Origin: Mesorhizobium terrae
GTDB lineage: Bacteria; Pseudomonadota; Alphaproteobacteria; Rhizobiales; Rhizobiaceae
Length of the DNA stretch: 64,000 bases
Assembly (NCBI RefSeq): GCF_008727715.1
Contig: NZ_CP044218.1
Location: 682,001-746,000, forward strand
Direction of reading: 5' to 3'
The position numbers and the translations under genes were made by a program. The notes beneath the pieces are model-generated. The model did no database searches. It saw only the letters and a list, made by a program, of their open reading frames with translations, and was not told the DNA's origin. Below, piece after piece: positions 34,753 to 43,391 of the stretch. Position 1 is the first letter of the stretch; each line of letters starts with the position of its first letter.

Positions 34753-34778
34753 CACCGTTTGCTTATCGCTATGCGCGC

Positions 34779-34997
34779 ATGCGGCTGGTGGAGATATTCG
34801 GAGCAAATGTGCGCAGGGTCCGTCTGCAGCGCAAAATGACTCTCGAAGCGCTCGCCGCCGAAGCCGACCTCGCCTACAGCTATATGGGCGGGATCGAGCG
34901 AGGGCAGCGCAACCCCAGCCTGAGCGTTGTCGAGCGGATCGCCCAGGTGCTGGAAACCGACCCACAGACACTGATGCTCGAGCGTTCCAGGGATTGA
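34779..34997 (+). CDS. Small XRE-family regulator resembling controller (C) proteins
   Basis: The 72-residue protein is a single helix-turn-helix domain: FGANVRRVRLQRKMTLEALA, EADLAYSYMGGIERGQRNPS, VVERIAQVLETDP. The length, the IERGQRNPSL motif and the C-box-like operator upstream are those of restriction-modification controller proteins, which are autoregulated dimers. No methylase or endonuclease gene is adjacent, so this is either a solitary relative or a regulator of the downstream ABC operon. Confidence 0.85.
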   Translation: MRLVEIFGANVRRVRLQRKMTLEALAAEADLAYSYMGGIERGQRNPSLSVVERIAQVLETDPQTLMLERSRD

Positions 34998-35333
34998 ACC
35001 GGCCCTCGGCAACACAAGTGGGGGCCTAACGGCACACAGCCGGCATCGCCCAGAGACTGGCCTGCGCCTCGCAGGCATCCGCGCCAAAGCCGGGCCGGCC
35101 GCGAAGACATCTCCAAATATCCATAGATACTCTCCAATTATATAATCGCTCGTTATAGTGCAAATAGTTGAATTTATAGATTGAATTGCGATCTCCAGGC
35201 GATATCGTGACCTGATGAGGCAAAGTTAATCTTAAGGTAATACAATTAAGAACTGCAACCTCAGATTGGCGATCAAGCAATCCAGACCGTGATCTGGGTT
35301 CATTCGAAAAAAGAACAGCAACAGAGGCAGGTA
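34998..35333. other. Intergenic, AT-rich regulatory region
   Basis: No supported gene. Positions 35115-35260 are distinctly AT-rich compared with the window and contain TATAATCGCTCGTTATA (35141-35157) with a TATAGTG half-site that matches the repeat upstream of the XRE gene. It probably holds the promoter of the amino-acid ABC operon. Confidence 0.5.
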
Positions 35334-35993
35334 ATGAGCGGCTTCGCGAGCCAGTTCTTTGGCGCGTTCGCGATCACGGTTGGGCTGGCTCTGGTCAGCG
35401 GGGTCGTGGGGACTACGCTTGGACTGGCGCTGGCCATTGCGAAGACCAGCGCCGACTCCCGGGTGGCCGCCCCGATCACGGTCTACACGACCGTCGTCCG
35501 TGGCGTCCCGGAACTCGTCATCATCCTGCTTATCTTCTTCGGCGGGACGGCGCTCGCCAGCGCGGTCACCGGCCAGTATGTCGAGGTCAATGCATTCAGT
35601 GCCGGCATTGTCGCACTCTCGGTCGTCTTCAGCGGCTACGTCACCGAAGTGTTCCGAGGCGCCATTGCGGCGATCCCCGCCGGCCAGGCCGAGGCGGCGA
35701 AGTCTCTCGGGCTCAGCGCCTGGCAGCGATGGCTTCTGGTGATCACGCCACAGATGTGGCGGCTCGCCCTGCCCGCCTACGGCAATCTCTGGATCTCGCT
35801 GTTCAAGGACACCGCCCTGGTTTCGGTCATCGGACTGACGGACGTCATGCGCGTCGCCTTTGTCGGCGCGGGCTCGATGCGGGCTCCCCTCGCCTTCTAT
35901 CTCGCGGCATCGGCGCTCTATCTCAGCCTGACGACGGCAACGCTGCTGTCGGTCCGCCTGGCCGAGCGGCGCTACCCAGCCCTTGATCGATAG
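35334..35993 (+). CDS. Polar amino-acid ABC transporter permease (HisQ/HisM type)
   Basis: The 219-residue inner-membrane protein has about five transmembrane segments, the family signatures VYTTVVRGVPELVIILLIFF and VFRGAIAAIPAGQAEAAKSL (the EAA coupling loop: QAEAAKSLGLSAWQRWLLVI). The ATG at 35334 is preceded by AGAGG; the frame is open upstream to 35289. With the next gene it forms the heterodimeric channel of an importer for a polar or basic amino acid or an opine. Confidence 0.92.
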   Translation: MSGFASQFFGAFAITVGLALVSGVVGTTLGLALAIAKTSADSRVAAPITVYTTVVRGVPELVIILLIFFGGTALASAVTGQYVEVNAFSAGIVALSVVFSGYVTEVFRGAIAAIPAGQAEAAKSLGLSAWQRWLLVITPQMWRLALPAYGNLWISLFKDTALVSVIGLTDVMRVAFVGAGSMRAPLAFYLAASALYLSLTTATLLSVRLAERRYPALDR

Positions 35994-36005
35994 GGAGGAG
36001 CCATC

Positions 36006-36749
36006 ATGGACCTCAGTATGATGATCGAGGCCGTCGTGGTTCTGTCTTCCGGCCTGAGGCTCACGCTCACCCTGACGATCCTGGCGCTGGCGACGGGCTT
36101 TGTAATCTCTGTGCCGCTCGCCTTCGTGCGTGCTTTCGCCCGCCCTGCCCTGTCGCTCAGCGTGCTCGCCTACACCTACGTCTTCCGTGGCACGCCGATG
36201 CTGGTGCAGCTGTTCCTCGTCTATTACGGCCTCGGCCAGATCGAGGCGGTGCGGACAAGCATCTTCTGGGTCGTCCTGCGAGACCCGTTCTGGTGCGCGC
36301 TGCTGACCTTTTCGTTGAACAGCGCGGCGCACACCACCGAGATCCTGTGCCGCGGTCTCCAGTCGGTGCCCAAGGGGATGACGGAAGCGGCTGCGACGCT
36401 CGGCCTGAAACGCTTCCAGATCGCCCGTCTCGTCACCTTTCCAATTGCGTTGCGGATCTCGCTGCCGGCCTACGGCAACGAGGTGGTGAGCATGATCAAG
36501 GGCTCGTCGCTTGCCAGCACCGTAACGCTGCTGGAAGTCACCGGCATGGCGCGGCAGATGGTGTCCACGACCTTCGCGCCCTACGAGATCTTCATCGTCG
36601 CCGGCGCCATCTACCTTTTGCTGACATCGGTTGTCGTGAAGGCAATCCGGTTCCTCGAACGCCATCTCGCCACTGACGGCAGTCGCCGACAAAGACGCGG
36701 CTCGCGCCTGGCGCCCGCCCTGCCCGATGCCGGGGTCACGACGCCGTGA
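36006..36749 (+). CDS. Polar amino-acid ABC transporter permease (HisM type)
   Basis: The 247-residue inner-membrane protein has five predicted transmembrane segments, the motif YVFRGTPMLVQLFLVYYGLG and the coupling loop GMTEAAATLGLKRFQIARLV. It is 12 bases after the first permease with GGGAGGAG upstream. The C-terminal 25 residues are basic and cytoplasmic. Confidence 0.92.
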   Translation: MDLSMMIEAVVVLSSGLRLTLTLTILALATGFVISVPLAFVRAFARPALSLSVLAYTYVFRGTPMLVQLFLVYYGLGQIEAVRTSIFWVVLRDPFWCALLTFSLNSAAHTTEILCRGLQSVPKGMTEAAATLGLKRFQIARLVTFPIALRISLPAYGNEVVSMIKGSSLASTVTLLEVTGMARQMVSTTFAPYEIFIVAGAIYLLLTSVVVKAIRFLERHLATDGSRRQRRGSRLAPALPDAGVTTP

Positions 36750-36793
36750 TCCCAAGCTTTCCTGATTTCCAACGAAACGAAGAGGGGTGCCCT

Positions 36794-37642
36794 ATGCGCA
36801 TGGTTTTGGCCGGTACGGTGTTTGTCGCTTGCATGATGCCGGCATTGACCGCCCGAGCGGAGGATCCACGGGTGATCACGATTGCCACCGAGGGCGCGTC
36901 GCCGCCCTGGGACGGAACCAATGAGAAAGGTGAGCTCTACGGCTACGACATCGATGTCGGCCGCGAACTGTGCCGCCGCATCAAGGCCGAATGCAGGTTC
37001 GTTGCCCAGGACTGGGACGGCATCATCCCTGCCCTGCTCGTGGGCAAATACGATGTGATCATGTCCGGCATGGCGATCACGGAAAAACGCAAGAAGTCGA
37101 TCGCATTCTCCAACCCCTACGCCGCCGGCTACAACCAGCTGGTCATCCGCAAGGAACTGCAACTCGATCCGGGCGACATCAAACAGAGGCTCAACCTGTC
37201 CGCCGTCGACGATAAGGGAAAGGCCACCATCGAACGGCTGCACGCAACGCTGAGCGGAAAGACGATGGGCGTGCTGCGCTCTTCGAATTCGGAGGCGGTG
37301 CTGAAGGAGCTCTTCGGCGATGTCGTCACACTCCGCAGCTATGACAGCCTGGACAACCTCAAGCTCGATCTGGCGGCCGGCAGGGTCGACGGCGGCCTGG
37401 CCGACTATTTCACATGGCGTGATTTCCTGGAGACGCCCGAGGGTGCCGGTGTGACCTTCTTCGGTCCGCAGGTGAATGGCGGCCTGTGGGGTCCAGGCGT
37501 CGGTGCCGGCATACGCAAAGACGACGGCAAACTGCTCGCCAGGTTCAACACGGCGATCGACGGTGCGGTCAGGGATGGAACGATCAAGGCGTTGAGCCAG
37601 AAATGGTTCAAGACCGATATCGCACCGGCCATATCGCAATAG
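36794..37642 (+). CDS. Amino-acid ABC transporter periplasmic binding protein (HisJ/ArgT type)
   Basis: The 282-residue product starts at the ATG at 36794 (GAGGGG upstream) with a signal peptide ending ARAE. The fold signatures are ITIATEGASPPWDGTNEKGE, GYDIDVGRELCRRIKAECRF, VAQDWDGIIPALLVGKYDVI and MAITEKRKKSIAFSNPY. The motif around Arg in the MAITEKRKK segment is where these proteins hold the substrate carboxylate. The insert between residues 110 and 150 is longer than in HisJ, as in opine-type binding proteins. No ATPase gene follows. Confidence 0.9.
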   Translation: MRMVLAGTVFVACMMPALTARAEDPRVITIATEGASPPWDGTNEKGELYGYDIDVGRELCRRIKAECRFVAQDWDGIIPALLVGKYDVIMSGMAITEKRKKSIAFSNPYAAGYNQLVIRKELQLDPGDIKQRLNLSAVDDKGKATIERLHATLSGKTMGVLRSSNSEAVLKELFGDVVTLRSYDSLDNLKLDLAAGRVDGGLADYFTWRDFLETPEGAGVTFFGPQVNGGLWGPGVGAGIRKDDGKLLARFNTAIDGAVRDGTIKALSQKWFKTDIAPAISQ

Positions 37643-37721
37643 CCCGCCATCGACCGCCGCATCGGCACGCGCCGCTGAACATCGCGGCGTCCCTCACCTC
37701 ATCCATGACAAGGCTGGTTCA

Positions 37722-38966
37722 ATGAAGGATTCCTTCTGCGTGGCTGTGACAGGCCAATCGCTGATCAAGACGGACGTGTCTGATATCCGGGACGGGCGGT
37801 TCCTGGAGGTCCTGGACTTCCTTGAGCAAGGCGATGTCGTCTTCACCAATTTTGAATCGACCATCCTCGGGCAATATGGCGGGTGGCCGACCAAGGGGAG
37901 GTATTTCGACTATTCCAGGCCGCAGGTTCTGGACGCGTTGCAAACGATGGGTTTCAACACGCTCGCCCTGGCGAACAACCACGCCTTCGATCTCGGACCG
38001 GCCGGCGTTCTTTCCACATTGGGGGATGTCTGGGCGCGCGGCTTCCTCCATGCCGGAATCGGAACCGACGAAACGGACGCCATGAAGCCGGGGCGCCAGC
38101 GTCTGGGCGGCCGGGACGTGACGCTTTTTGCGATCGATGCCGGACCTGGACCAGCCAATATGTATGCGGGAAACCGGACGGCCGCGCGTCCCGCGCGCCC
38201 AGGCGTGAACCGGCTCAAGGCCTCGCGCAAGATCGGGGTGACGGACGACGAGTTCGACTGGCTGGCGATGCTGGGCAGGCAGCTCCAGATGTCCGCGCTG
38301 GAACTGGCCAATTACGCGCAGCCAGACGATCCGATGGTGGCCGATGACAGCGAGCTCAATTTCTACGGCACGATCTTCAAGCGAGCCACGAGCCGCGGCC
38401 GGGTCATCGAGATCGACCGGGAGAGTGCCGACAGCCATCTCGCCGCGATCCGGCTCGCGGCAGCGCGTGGCGACTTCGTCATGGCCTATCTGCATCACCA
38501 CCATTGGGAACCGGGTTGGCAGGAGGTTCCGCACTGGGTGCAGGGTTTTGCGCGCCTCTGCATAGACGCCGGCGCCAGCCTGTTTGTCAGCCACGGGGCG
38601 CCGGTGCTTCAGGCCGTGGAACTCTATAACGGCGCACCGCTCTTCTACGGTCTTGGAAATTTCCTGTTCCACGTGCCGCCTGAGGAAACGGAGTGGAGCG
38701 CGCCGGAAGTCTGGCAAAGCCTTGTCGCGGCCTGCCATTACGACAGCAACGGAAATCTCGACAGTATCGACCTGCTGCCCGTCGTGATCGGCGATGATAA
38801 CGCGCCGCGCACATCGAGCCGCCTGGTTCCACTGACTGCTACGGGCGATACCGCGAGAGAGATTCTGCAGGGCTTTGCGGCGCGCTCGCGTGCCTTCGGC
38901 ACGGAGATTGCGATCTCGGGAACATCAGCCCGGATCGCGCTCGCCGCAGCGCGAAAGTTCGGCTGA
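37722..38966 (+). CDS. CapA/PgsA-type metallophosphoesterase-fold protein
   Basis: The 414-residue product has the features of the CapA (poly-gamma-glutamate capsule) family: an opening VAVTGQSLI, then VVFTNFESTIL, NTLALANNHAFDLGPAGVLS (NNHAFD motif) and late LHHHHWEPGWQ and FVSHGAPVLQAVELYNGAPL, FYGLGNFLFH. The Asp/Asn/His residues in these motifs normally bind metal. No signal peptide or membrane anchor is present, so it is cytoplasmic, unlike CapA proper. As last gene of the importer operon it may hydrolyse an amide in the imported compound; that is inference. Confidence 0.85.
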   Translation: MKDSFCVAVTGQSLIKTDVSDIRDGRFLEVLDFLEQGDVVFTNFESTILGQYGGWPTKGRYFDYSRPQVLDALQTMGFNTLALANNHAFDLGPAGVLSTLGDVWARGFLHAGIGTDETDAMKPGRQRLGGRDVTLFAIDAGPGPANMYAGNRTAARPARPGVNRLKASRKIGVTDDEFDWLAMLGRQLQMSALELANYAQPDDPMVADDSELNFYGTIFKRATSRGRVIEIDRESADSHLAAIRLAAARGDFVMAYLHHHHWEPGWQEVPHWVQGFARLCIDAGASLFVSHGAPVLQAVELYNGAPLFYGLGNFLFHVPPEETEWSAPEVWQSLVAACHYDSNGNLDSIDLLPVVIGDDNAPRTSSRLVPLTATGDTAREILQGFAARSRAFGTEIAISGTSARIALAAARKFG

Positions 38967-39014
38967 TCAAGACCGAAGAGCCCTTACTGACATGACACGC
39001 CAAGGGTGGGTGCG

Positions 39015-39497
39015 CTAGCTTTCCCGCAGCCCCGCAGCGATCTCTTCGCCCAACGCGGCAATCAATGACGACACGCGGCCGCGCACGCGCGGCGGCAGTT
39101 GCATGAGCCCCTCGATCAGGCGCCGCCCCTCCGCGCTGGCGATGAACTCCAGCCGCTCGTCGACCGGCAGAGGCGCAGCCGCGGCAGTGGCCTCGCCATT
39201 GCCAGGCAGGCCCTGGAAGAAGCGGCCGGCGGGAACATCCAGCGACCTGCCGATCTCGTAGAGCATGGAAGCGCTGACCCGGTTGCGCGCATTCTCGTAT
39301 TTCTGAAGCTGCTGGAAGCTGATGCCGATGGAGCGGGCGAGCTGCGCCTGCGAGATATCCGACTGAACGCGGACCGTCGCGATCTGCCTGCCGACATGCT
39401 GGTCGGCAGGATGCGGCCCGCTTCCAGCGTTGATCTGCGCTCCAGCCTGGAAACGGCCAAGGCGTTTGGGTTTCGGCAAGGCCCGTCTTTGCTCCAA
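39015..39497 (-). CDS. XRE-family regulator
   Basis: The product, about 160 residues from a TTG at 39497 (GGGAGGGA upstream; another TTG is at 39515), has a Cro/CI-type helix-turn-helix in its middle (RQIATVRVQSDISQAQLARS, FQQLQKYENARNRVSASMLY) and a helical C-terminal part (EGRRLIEGLMQLPPRVRGRV). This layout is common in rhizobial housekeeping and phage-type regulators. It is divergent from another XRE gene 125 bases away. The true start is uncertain because no ATG precedes the domain. Confidence 0.82.
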   Translation of the reverse strand: MEQRRALPKPKRLGRFQAGAQINAGSGPHPADQHVGRQIATVRVQSDISQAQLARSIGISFQQLQKYENARNRVSASMLYEIGRSLDVPAGRFFQGLPGNGEATAAAAPLPVDERLEFIASAEGRRLIEGLMQLPPRVRGRVSSLIAALGEEIAAGLRES

Positions 39498-39621
39498 CAG
39501 TCCCTCCCCGACCAAGGCCTTAATCGTTAGCCACTCATCCCAAGCGCCAGTTATTACACCTTAAGAGGATGAAAATAACCCTATATGTGGCGAAGACTCT
39601 CGGCCTGTCGATTGTGGCGAC

Positions 39622-39858
39622 ATGGTCAGTCCACGACAGATTCGAGCCGCGCGGGCTTTGCTTGGTTGGTCGCAGCAGGAGCTCGCAGACAAGGCGATCG
39701 TTTCGGTCAACGCCCTCGCCCGGCTGGAGAACGGCAAGGTCGATTCACGCATCAGCACCTTGCAATCGATCGAGTCGGCTCTGATGAAAGCCGGCGTCGA
39801 ATTCCTGTCCGTCGGTCAAAAAGGCGAAGGTGTCCGGCTCCTGGACCCGAGGGCCTGA
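39622..39858 (+). CDS. Small XRE-family DNA-binding protein
   Basis: The 78-residue product is a single helix-turn-helix domain (RQIRAARALLGWSQQELADK, SVNALARLENGKVDSRISTL) with a short tail ending VEFLSVGQKGEGVRLLDPRA. The tail is typical of small rhizobial transcriptional regulators often found near mobile or defence genes. It begins the accessory stretch; its target is not known. Confidence 0.85.
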   Translation: MVSPRQIRAARALLGWSQQELADKAIVSVNALARLENGKVDSRISTLQSIESALMKAGVEFLSVGQKGEGVRLLDPRA

Positions 39859-39880
39859 CCCTCCTGCCAAGCGGGCCATG

Positions 39881-40387
39881 TCATGCCGAACTGCCTATTC
39901 CTGCCTGCCGCGCCGCTCCGTCCGAAAACTGCGGCTCACCCAGCCGGCCGATGCGAATGAGGTCTTCAAGGGCCGATCGTAACTGCGGCCAGGGAAACTC
40001 GGCATCGCCCCCACAGGGCTCTCCTTCGCTAAGCACCGCATCCAGTTTGGCCGCGACACCGGCAAGCGACGCAGCCGGCGTCTCGGACAACGCTCCGAGC
40101 AGGTCCATCGCATGCTCACCAGCCTCGCTCTCGGCCCGTAACGCTGCCGCGTAGTCACTATCGTCCCCTGCCCCGGAATTCCGATCAGCCTCGAGGCGCT
40201 GCTGATGCCGGCAGAGCCGACCAGCCTCCGTGTGAGCCGCGCGCCATTTCCTCCACACGACAGCAGCGGGATCGGACGATTGCTCAACCGCCAAATTGTT
40301 GCACAAGAGCGCCGTAGCCGCCCATCCCGCGCTTGCCTTCCTGCGGGTGACGAGAGACAAAGTCGTGGTATTGTCGGAATCGGCCAT
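39881..40387 (-). CDS. Hypothetical protein
   Basis: The 168-residue product from the ATG at 40387 has no recognised domain, signal peptide or membrane segment. It is Ala/Glu-rich and helical, with a central pattern WRKWRAAHTEAGRLCRHQQR and a C-terminal FPWPQLRSALEDLIRIGRLG. The frame is open upstream to 40468, but that part is basic and crosses the divergent promoter region. It is divergent from the ribbon-helix-helix gene at 40513, so the two may share control. Confidence 0.65.
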   Translation of the reverse strand: MADSDNTTTLSLVTRRKASAGWAATALLCNNLAVEQSSDPAAVVWRKWRAAHTEAGRLCRHQQRLEADRNSGAGDDSDYAAALRAESEAGEHAMDLLGALSETPAASLAGVAAKLDAVLSEGEPCGGDAEFPWPQLRSALEDLIRIGRLGEPQFSDGAARQAGIGSSA

Positions 40388-40474
40388 GATCCGAGCTCCA
40401 GACGGCTTGGGGTGGTTAGGCTGAGCGGCGTGATGCAAGCACGTCGTTCGGCTGTAACTGCGAACCATAAATTA

Positions 40475-40492
40475 CGTACATACCGTACATTA
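40475..40492. promoter_or_regulatory. Direct repeat in the divergent gap, candidate operator
   Basis: CGTACATAC (40475-40483) is followed immediately by CGTACATTA (40484-40492), a nine-base direct repeat, with a weaker CGG continuation. It lies 21 bases upstream of the ribbon-helix-helix gene and 88 bases upstream of the divergent hypothetical gene. Ribbon-helix-helix dimers often bind tandem short repeats of this kind. Confidence 0.4.
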
Positions 40493-40512
40493 CGGACAAA
40501 CTGTTGTCAAAC

Positions 40513-40680
40513 GTGCCAAATTCAAGTGAGTCCAAAACGGAGCGTTTTGAGCTGCGGTTGTCGACCGAACTGCTCGTGCGCATAGACGAGTGGCGTCGGA
40601 TGCAACCTGATCTTCCCAGTAGATCGGAAGCATTCCGTCGATTGGTCGAAGCAGGTCTTATGACGGATGATCGGAAGTGA
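40513..40680 (+). CDS. Small ribbon-helix-helix DNA-binding protein
   Basis: A 55-residue frame from a GTG at 40513 (a TTG at 40504 is also in frame). The product contains ERFELRLSTELLVRIDEWRR and SRSEAFRRLVEAGLMTD, the strand-helix-helix pattern of Arc/MetJ/CopG-type proteins, with the strand residues alternating (F-L-R-L). Such proteins autoregulate or act as antitoxins, but no toxin-like gene follows on this strand within 100 bases. It is too short for most gene finders. Confidence 0.72.
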   Translation: MPNSSESKTERFELRLSTELLVRIDEWRRMQPDLPSRSEAFRRLVEAGLMTDDRK

Positions 40681-41478
40681 ACCTAGGATAGTTATCTGAA
40701 TTGGGCCGTCCCCCTATGAGGCCCGCGTTGCAGAAATGCGGATGGACTCGGCATGTAGATCGCTTCGCGTGTCCCACGAGGTACGCGGGCAATGGCTAGT
40801 CCATACTGATCAGCCCATAAATCAGCATTTGTATTCGCCAGAGCAGTAGAGACGAGTGCCGCCGGAAGGGCGGCAATAGAGAATGCAGCGCATAAAGCGT
40901 AGAAGTCCCGACATCCGCGGCTGCAATTCAGCTGGCGGGGCTTCGAAGCAAATTCGCGTCCGCGAGATCGGTTCAACAAGGCGGTCTAAGGAGCGTCAGT
41001 ACGCGACTACGAAGCCGGGACGCGGGGCTGTCCGCCTCCGACGAGCGGTCATTATCGCCTTCCAATTCCTCTCATTCGCTCAGAAAACTTCCCGAACTCA
41101 AGCTCGCGATCTTGTCCATCTTGCCAGACCACCCGTCTCAAGTGTGCATAGGAATCCGCGCAACGACCGAGCTGTTGTCCGCAACGGGGCCGCCAGCGGA
41201 CCGTCGGGTATTGGCCGACGTTGGCGACAAGCTGCCGTTCTGCAGCCAACTTTATTGGCGGAAATTGCCGGCTATCGCTCGCTAAGGGGAGTAGGAACGT
41301 TGACCTGCGTTACATCATCTCCCGTCTTCGGTATTCCCCGCGCCGCCCAAATGAACCACATGATAGGTCGGTGAAAGCGTGGCCGTCAGTGTTTCTGCGG
41401 GCATCGTGCGGCAACGTGATCAGATGCTCTTCCCATTCCGACTACATGTTTTCTGCGATCGCCATACGGGCTCCGTCC
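40681..41478. other. 800-base stretch without supported genes
   Basis: Open frames of 65-163 codons exist on both strands, but none has a good start, recognisable motif or codon use like the neighbours. The base composition is more even than in the flanks. It may be decayed DNA at the left edge of the defence module. Confidence 0.5.
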
Positions 41479-42372
41479 CTATCGCAGCAACGTGTCGATC
41501 AGATCGCTGACTCGTCGAAATATGGTGCCGTTTGAGGCCGCTTGTCTGGCTTTCTCGGCGATCACGCGGTCCAGTGGAATCGCATGTTGCAGCGCTTCAT
41601 AAATGTCGCGGCCATCCATACAGACGATCTTCTTTCCGCGACCGAAAGCAAAGAGTCCGTTTTCCGTAAATCCGCTGTAGCTGATCATAAGGCCTCGACC
41701 CCAGGCCGCCTTCTCCTCAACCTTTCCGTGAAACGCTCGCAGTGCGGCAGCATCGGCACACTCGTTCTGCCATTTAGCCTCGAGGAGATAGGTTGACCCT
41801 TCAAGCTGGAAACTACCGTCGATCTGTTCGCCCCGGATGCGGAACGGATCCCTGGCCTCCATGCCGTAGGTGTTGAAGAGATCGCGCAGGAACGTTTCGA
41901 ATGCATATCCCCTTCGCTGGACGTCAGTCATAGCCATGAGCGCCGTAAACCTGGATATCAGACCTGAAATAATCTCAGAAGGAACCGCCACAGCCGCAGA
42001 AAACTTCGACGATGAACTGGGTTTACCGTGTTTCCACGTAGATCCGATCGACTGCATGAGAGCAGCCATTTTGGTATGGACGTCGGAGATCGATTCCTTC
42101 ACGCCGTCACGCTCCATCGCTGCTATGCGATAGTCCCATAGCGTATTGAGAGCCTGGGCAACCTGAGACCTCGGCGCCGTCTGCAGGAAGCACCGCATCC
42201 TCTTTCCTTTGGAGCCGCCCTGGACCGACCACAAGGGATCGTCGATGTCGAGTTCGAGCTCCTCCCGGAAGAATTCCGCAAAAGTTCGGTCCGAGAACTT
42301 CAGGACATAGCCTCCTCCCATCCAGAGCAGGTCGTCGAGGAGTTGCATCTGCAGTGATTTGAAGTTTGCCAT
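41479..42372 (-). CDS. Mrr-like restriction endonuclease (PD-(D/E)XK)
   Basis: The 297-residue product has a C-terminal restriction-endonuclease domain: RRGYAFETFLRDLFNTYGME, then EQIDGSFQLEGSTYLLEAKW with Asp185, Glu198 and Lys200 as the expected metal-binding and catalytic residues, then GKVEEKAAWGRGLMISYSGF. The N-terminal 150 residues are helical and unassigned, perhaps a sensing or DNA-binding part. It is divergent from hamA, with 68 bases between the two starts, so they may share a control region. Mrr-type enzymes cut modified or foreign DNA. Confidence 0.85.
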   Translation of the reverse strand: MANFKSLQMQLLDDLLWMGGGYVLKFSDRTFAEFFREELELDIDDPLWSVQGGSKGKRMRCFLQTAPRSQVAQALNTLWDYRIAAMERDGVKESISDVHTKMAALMQSIGSTWKHGKPSSSSKFSAAVAVPSEIISGLISRFTALMAMTDVQRRGYAFETFLRDLFNTYGMEARDPFRIRGEQIDGSFQLEGSTYLLEAKWQNECADAAALRAFHGKVEEKAAWGRGLMISYSGFTENGLFAFGRGKKIVCMDGRDIYEALQHAIPLDRVIAEKARQAASNGTIFRRVSDLIDTLLR

Positions 42373-42440
42373 CCGTGCGTAATACCGCGCCGAGCAAAGT
42401 TTAGAATTAATGAGGCCGCTACTTCAAGAGGTTGGCAAGA

Positions 42441-43391
42441 ATGGCTGAAGCGCCGAAATCCAGCAACATCGGAATGAAGCGCGGCCGTGTCATTGCGAAC
42501 CTGTCCGGCGAGGGGCAAGTCGATTTCATAGCCGAAGGAATACCGATCCGGATCCGCCTTTTGTTGACCTCCACAGCCTCTTCCGAAAATATCTCCGAGA
42601 GGGGGATGCAGATGGTGCAATTCAACGATTGGTGCGCTTCAGCCGACGGACAGGTCGGCAATCATTTTCGACGAGTGATGACCGGGCAGGTGCCCCAGCT
42701 TGTAACCGGCATTCAGGCAACAGCGGCGGTTGTCCCAAGCCACTACGCTTCCGAAGAGCATATGGCGCGTGCGCTTCGACGACTTGGGAAGCCTGCAGCG
42801 GCCTCGTTGATCGAGGGCAAACTCCCAACGACGAAAGCCATACGTTCGGGCGATCTTGGCGAGATTTATGCCACCGAATGGATCGATGCCCATAGCGGCG
42901 GCTATCACGCACCTATCAAGCGGCTGCGCTGGAAGGATCATCGCAACATGGCGATGCGTGGCGAAGATGTGATTGGCATCCTGCAAGATCCGCAAACACA
43001 GCTATTGCGCTTCCTGAAAACCGAGGCCAAGAGCCGGGCAACCCTCACCGCCCAGGTCGTGGCTGAAGCTCGAGCCAATTTGGAGAAGGATGGCGGACTA
43101 CCTTCTGGGCACGCGCTGTCATACATCTCCGCGCGCTTGCTTGAACTCGGCAATCTCCCGTTGGCAGACGCAATTGACGATGCGTTGCTCAAACACGGAA
43201 TCCCGACGGCGAGCGTGAGGCACCTGCTTTTCACGTTCTCCGGGAATTCTCCGGAAGCGATGCTCACGGCCTCACTTCAAGCTTATCCGGGCGCCGTCAA
43301 CCAATGGGGAGTCGGCCTTCGCGTCGACGGCCATGCCGCATTCATCGGTGCCGTGTACGATCAGGTGATCGCCAATGCCAACCACGCCTGA
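42441..43391 (+). CDS. hamA: HamA-like protein (DUF1837), Hachiman defence nuclease subunit
   Basis: The 316-residue product from the ATG at 42441 (CAAGAGG upstream) has DUF1837 features: SGDLGEIYATEWIDAHSGGY, KRLRWKDHRNMAMRGEDVIG, and FLKTEAKSRATLTAQVVAEA with Glu195 and Lys197, which with the Asp of the MRGEDVIG segment make a PD-(D/E)XK-type site. HamA is the nuclease effector of Hachiman, held inactive by the helicase HamB until damaged or foreign DNA is sensed. The helicase gene overlaps it by 17 bases. Family membership is judged by motif and gene pairing. Confidence 0.82.
   Translation: MAEAPKSSNIGMKRGRVIANLSGEGQVDFIAEGIPIRIRLLLTSTASSENISERGMQMVQFNDWCASADGQVGNHFRRVMTGQVPQLVTGIQATAAVVPSHYASEEHMARALRRLGKPAAASLIEGKLPTTKAIRSGDLGEIYATEWIDAHSGGYHAPIKRLRWKDHRNMAMRGEDVIGILQDPQTQLLRFLKTEAKSRATLTAQVVAEARANLEKDGGLPSGHALSYISARLLELGNLPLADAIDDALLKHGIPTASVRHLLFTFSGNSPEAMLTASLQAYPGAVNQWGVGLRVDGHAAFIGAVYDQVIANANHA

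Noticed and set aside
35232..36755. A 507-codon frame antisense to the two amino-acid permease genes
   Set aside because: Composed of Arg/Asp/Gln/Gly-rich sequence, the mirror of strongly biased permease codons; both permeases on the other strand are unmistakable.
40692..40979. A 95-codon leftward frame with a hydrophobic stretch that could be read as a signal peptide
   Set aside because: No ribosome site, basic low-information ends and no family resemblance; the stretch lies in a generally non-coding 800 bases.
40883..41374. A 163-codon rightward frame in the same region
   Set aside because: Arg/Ser-rich composition typical of a GC-driven shadow frame, with no motif or plausible start.
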